Under the pieces are notes generated by a model, which worked only from the letters and a program-made list of their open reading frames with translations, had not been told where the DNA came from and did no database searches. Below, in pieces: positions 63,788-64,000 of a stretch of DNA of 64,000 nucleotides. The position numbers were made by a program, and so were the translations under genes. The number at the start of each line of letters is the position of its first letter. The first letter of the stretch is position 1. The stretch comes from Bacteroidales bacterium (GTDB lineage Bacteria > Bacteroidota > Bacteroidia > Bacteroidales > Prolixibacteraceae): NCBI GenBank assembly GCA_012729335.1, contig JAAYDJ010000035.1:62001-126000 (forward strand), read 5' to 3'.

Positions 63788-64000
63788 TTACATCATGCCG
63801 CCCATTCCGCCGCCCATTCCGGGGTTGGGCATGGCGGGCTTGTCTTCTTTGATCTCGGTGATGACTGCCTCTGTGGTGAGGAGCATACCGGCGATGGAAG
63901 CGGCGTTTTCGAGGGCGACCCTGGTCACTTTCACCGGGTCAATGACGCCTGCATCATAGAGGTTCTGGTATTCGCCCAGGCGGACATTGTAGCCGAAGTC
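63788..64000 (-). CDS. groEL: Chaperonin GroEL (C-terminal end only, gene runs off the window)
   Basis: The minus strand encodes 70 residues: [20 protein letters not shown] followed by [33 protein letters not shown] and the flexible Gly-Met tail [11 protein letters not shown]. This is the typical end of group I chaperonins. The upstream part lies beyond base 64000, so this is partial only because of the window edge. No groES is seen inside the window. Confidence 0.95.
   Translation of the reverse strand, partial: DFGYNVRLGEYQNLYDAGVIDPVKVTRVALENAASIAGMLLTTEAVITEIKEDKPAMPNPGMGGGMGGMM

Noticed and set aside
63711-63959. Plus-strand open frame of 82 codons at the right edge
   Set aside because: It runs through the groEL terminator hairpin and antisense to the GroEL C terminus.

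Overview
The window looks like a chromosomal segment of a member of the Bacteroidota, most likely Bacteroidales-related, at roughly 55-60% GC by eye. The evidence is a long PurF-like enzyme, a glycine-lipid acyltransferase pair, an FtsI with a PASTA domain, an LptC/outer-membrane/PpiD module, an ExbB-ExbD-ExbD locus, promoters of the TTTG / TAnnTTTG type, and few clear Shine-Dalgarno sequences. No prophage, plasmid or resistance island is visible. The only mobile DNA is a short relic that resembles the 5' end of a group II intron.

Layout. 1-3.1 kb (minus): U32 peptidase (partial), GNAT, AhpD-like protein and MiaB. 3.3-5.7 kb (plus): SPOR protein and PurF-like amidotransferase, followed by a 22-unit heptanucleotide repeat. 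5.9-7.8 kb (minus): glsB and glsA. 8.0-25.1 kb (plus): a compact division and cell-wall cluster, mraZ-rsmH-ftsL-ftsI-murE-mraY-murD-ftsW-murG-murC-ftsQ-ftsA-ftsZ-ftsZ-yqeY, closed by a strong bidirectional terminator. 25.1-35.9 kb (minus): ppiD, a CBS/CorC membrane protein, lptC, a TPR protein and an outer-membrane protein, then nadC, nadB and a HAD phosphatase. 35.9-41.8 kb (plus): four tightly spaced genes (GHL10/DigH-like hydrolase, DUF4922 HIT-like protein, SpoIID/LytB protein, AmpG-like permease) that read as a peptidoglycan-glycan salvage operon. 42.1-44.7 kb: alkaline phosphatase and an acyltransferase. 44.9-54.6 kb: DEAD-box helicase, small regulator, dprA, aroB-aroA, and a divergent NagX-like / GH20 hexosaminidase pair. 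54.7-57.1 kb: tadA and aspS. 57.3-59.8 kb (minus): TonB/Tol-type energiser genes. 59.9-64 kb (minus): tRNA-Ser(GGA), asparaginase, TatD, glutamate dehydrogenase, the intron relic, and the C-terminal end of groEL.

The most unusual feature is the tandem pair of ftsZ genes. Both encode intact GTPase domains (about 60% identical over the first 270 residues by hand count), but their tails differ. The second has a conventional FtsA-binding-like C-terminal peptide. The first lacks it and ends in an aromatic/basic segment plus acidic residues that resembles the tail of the FtsA encoded just upstream. This suggests a two-filament division apparatus in which one FtsZ may anchor itself. The GHL10-DUF4922-SpoIID-AmpG operon is the second candidate for an undescribed pathway. 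All functional statements are inferred from sequence reading alone; no database search was possible.
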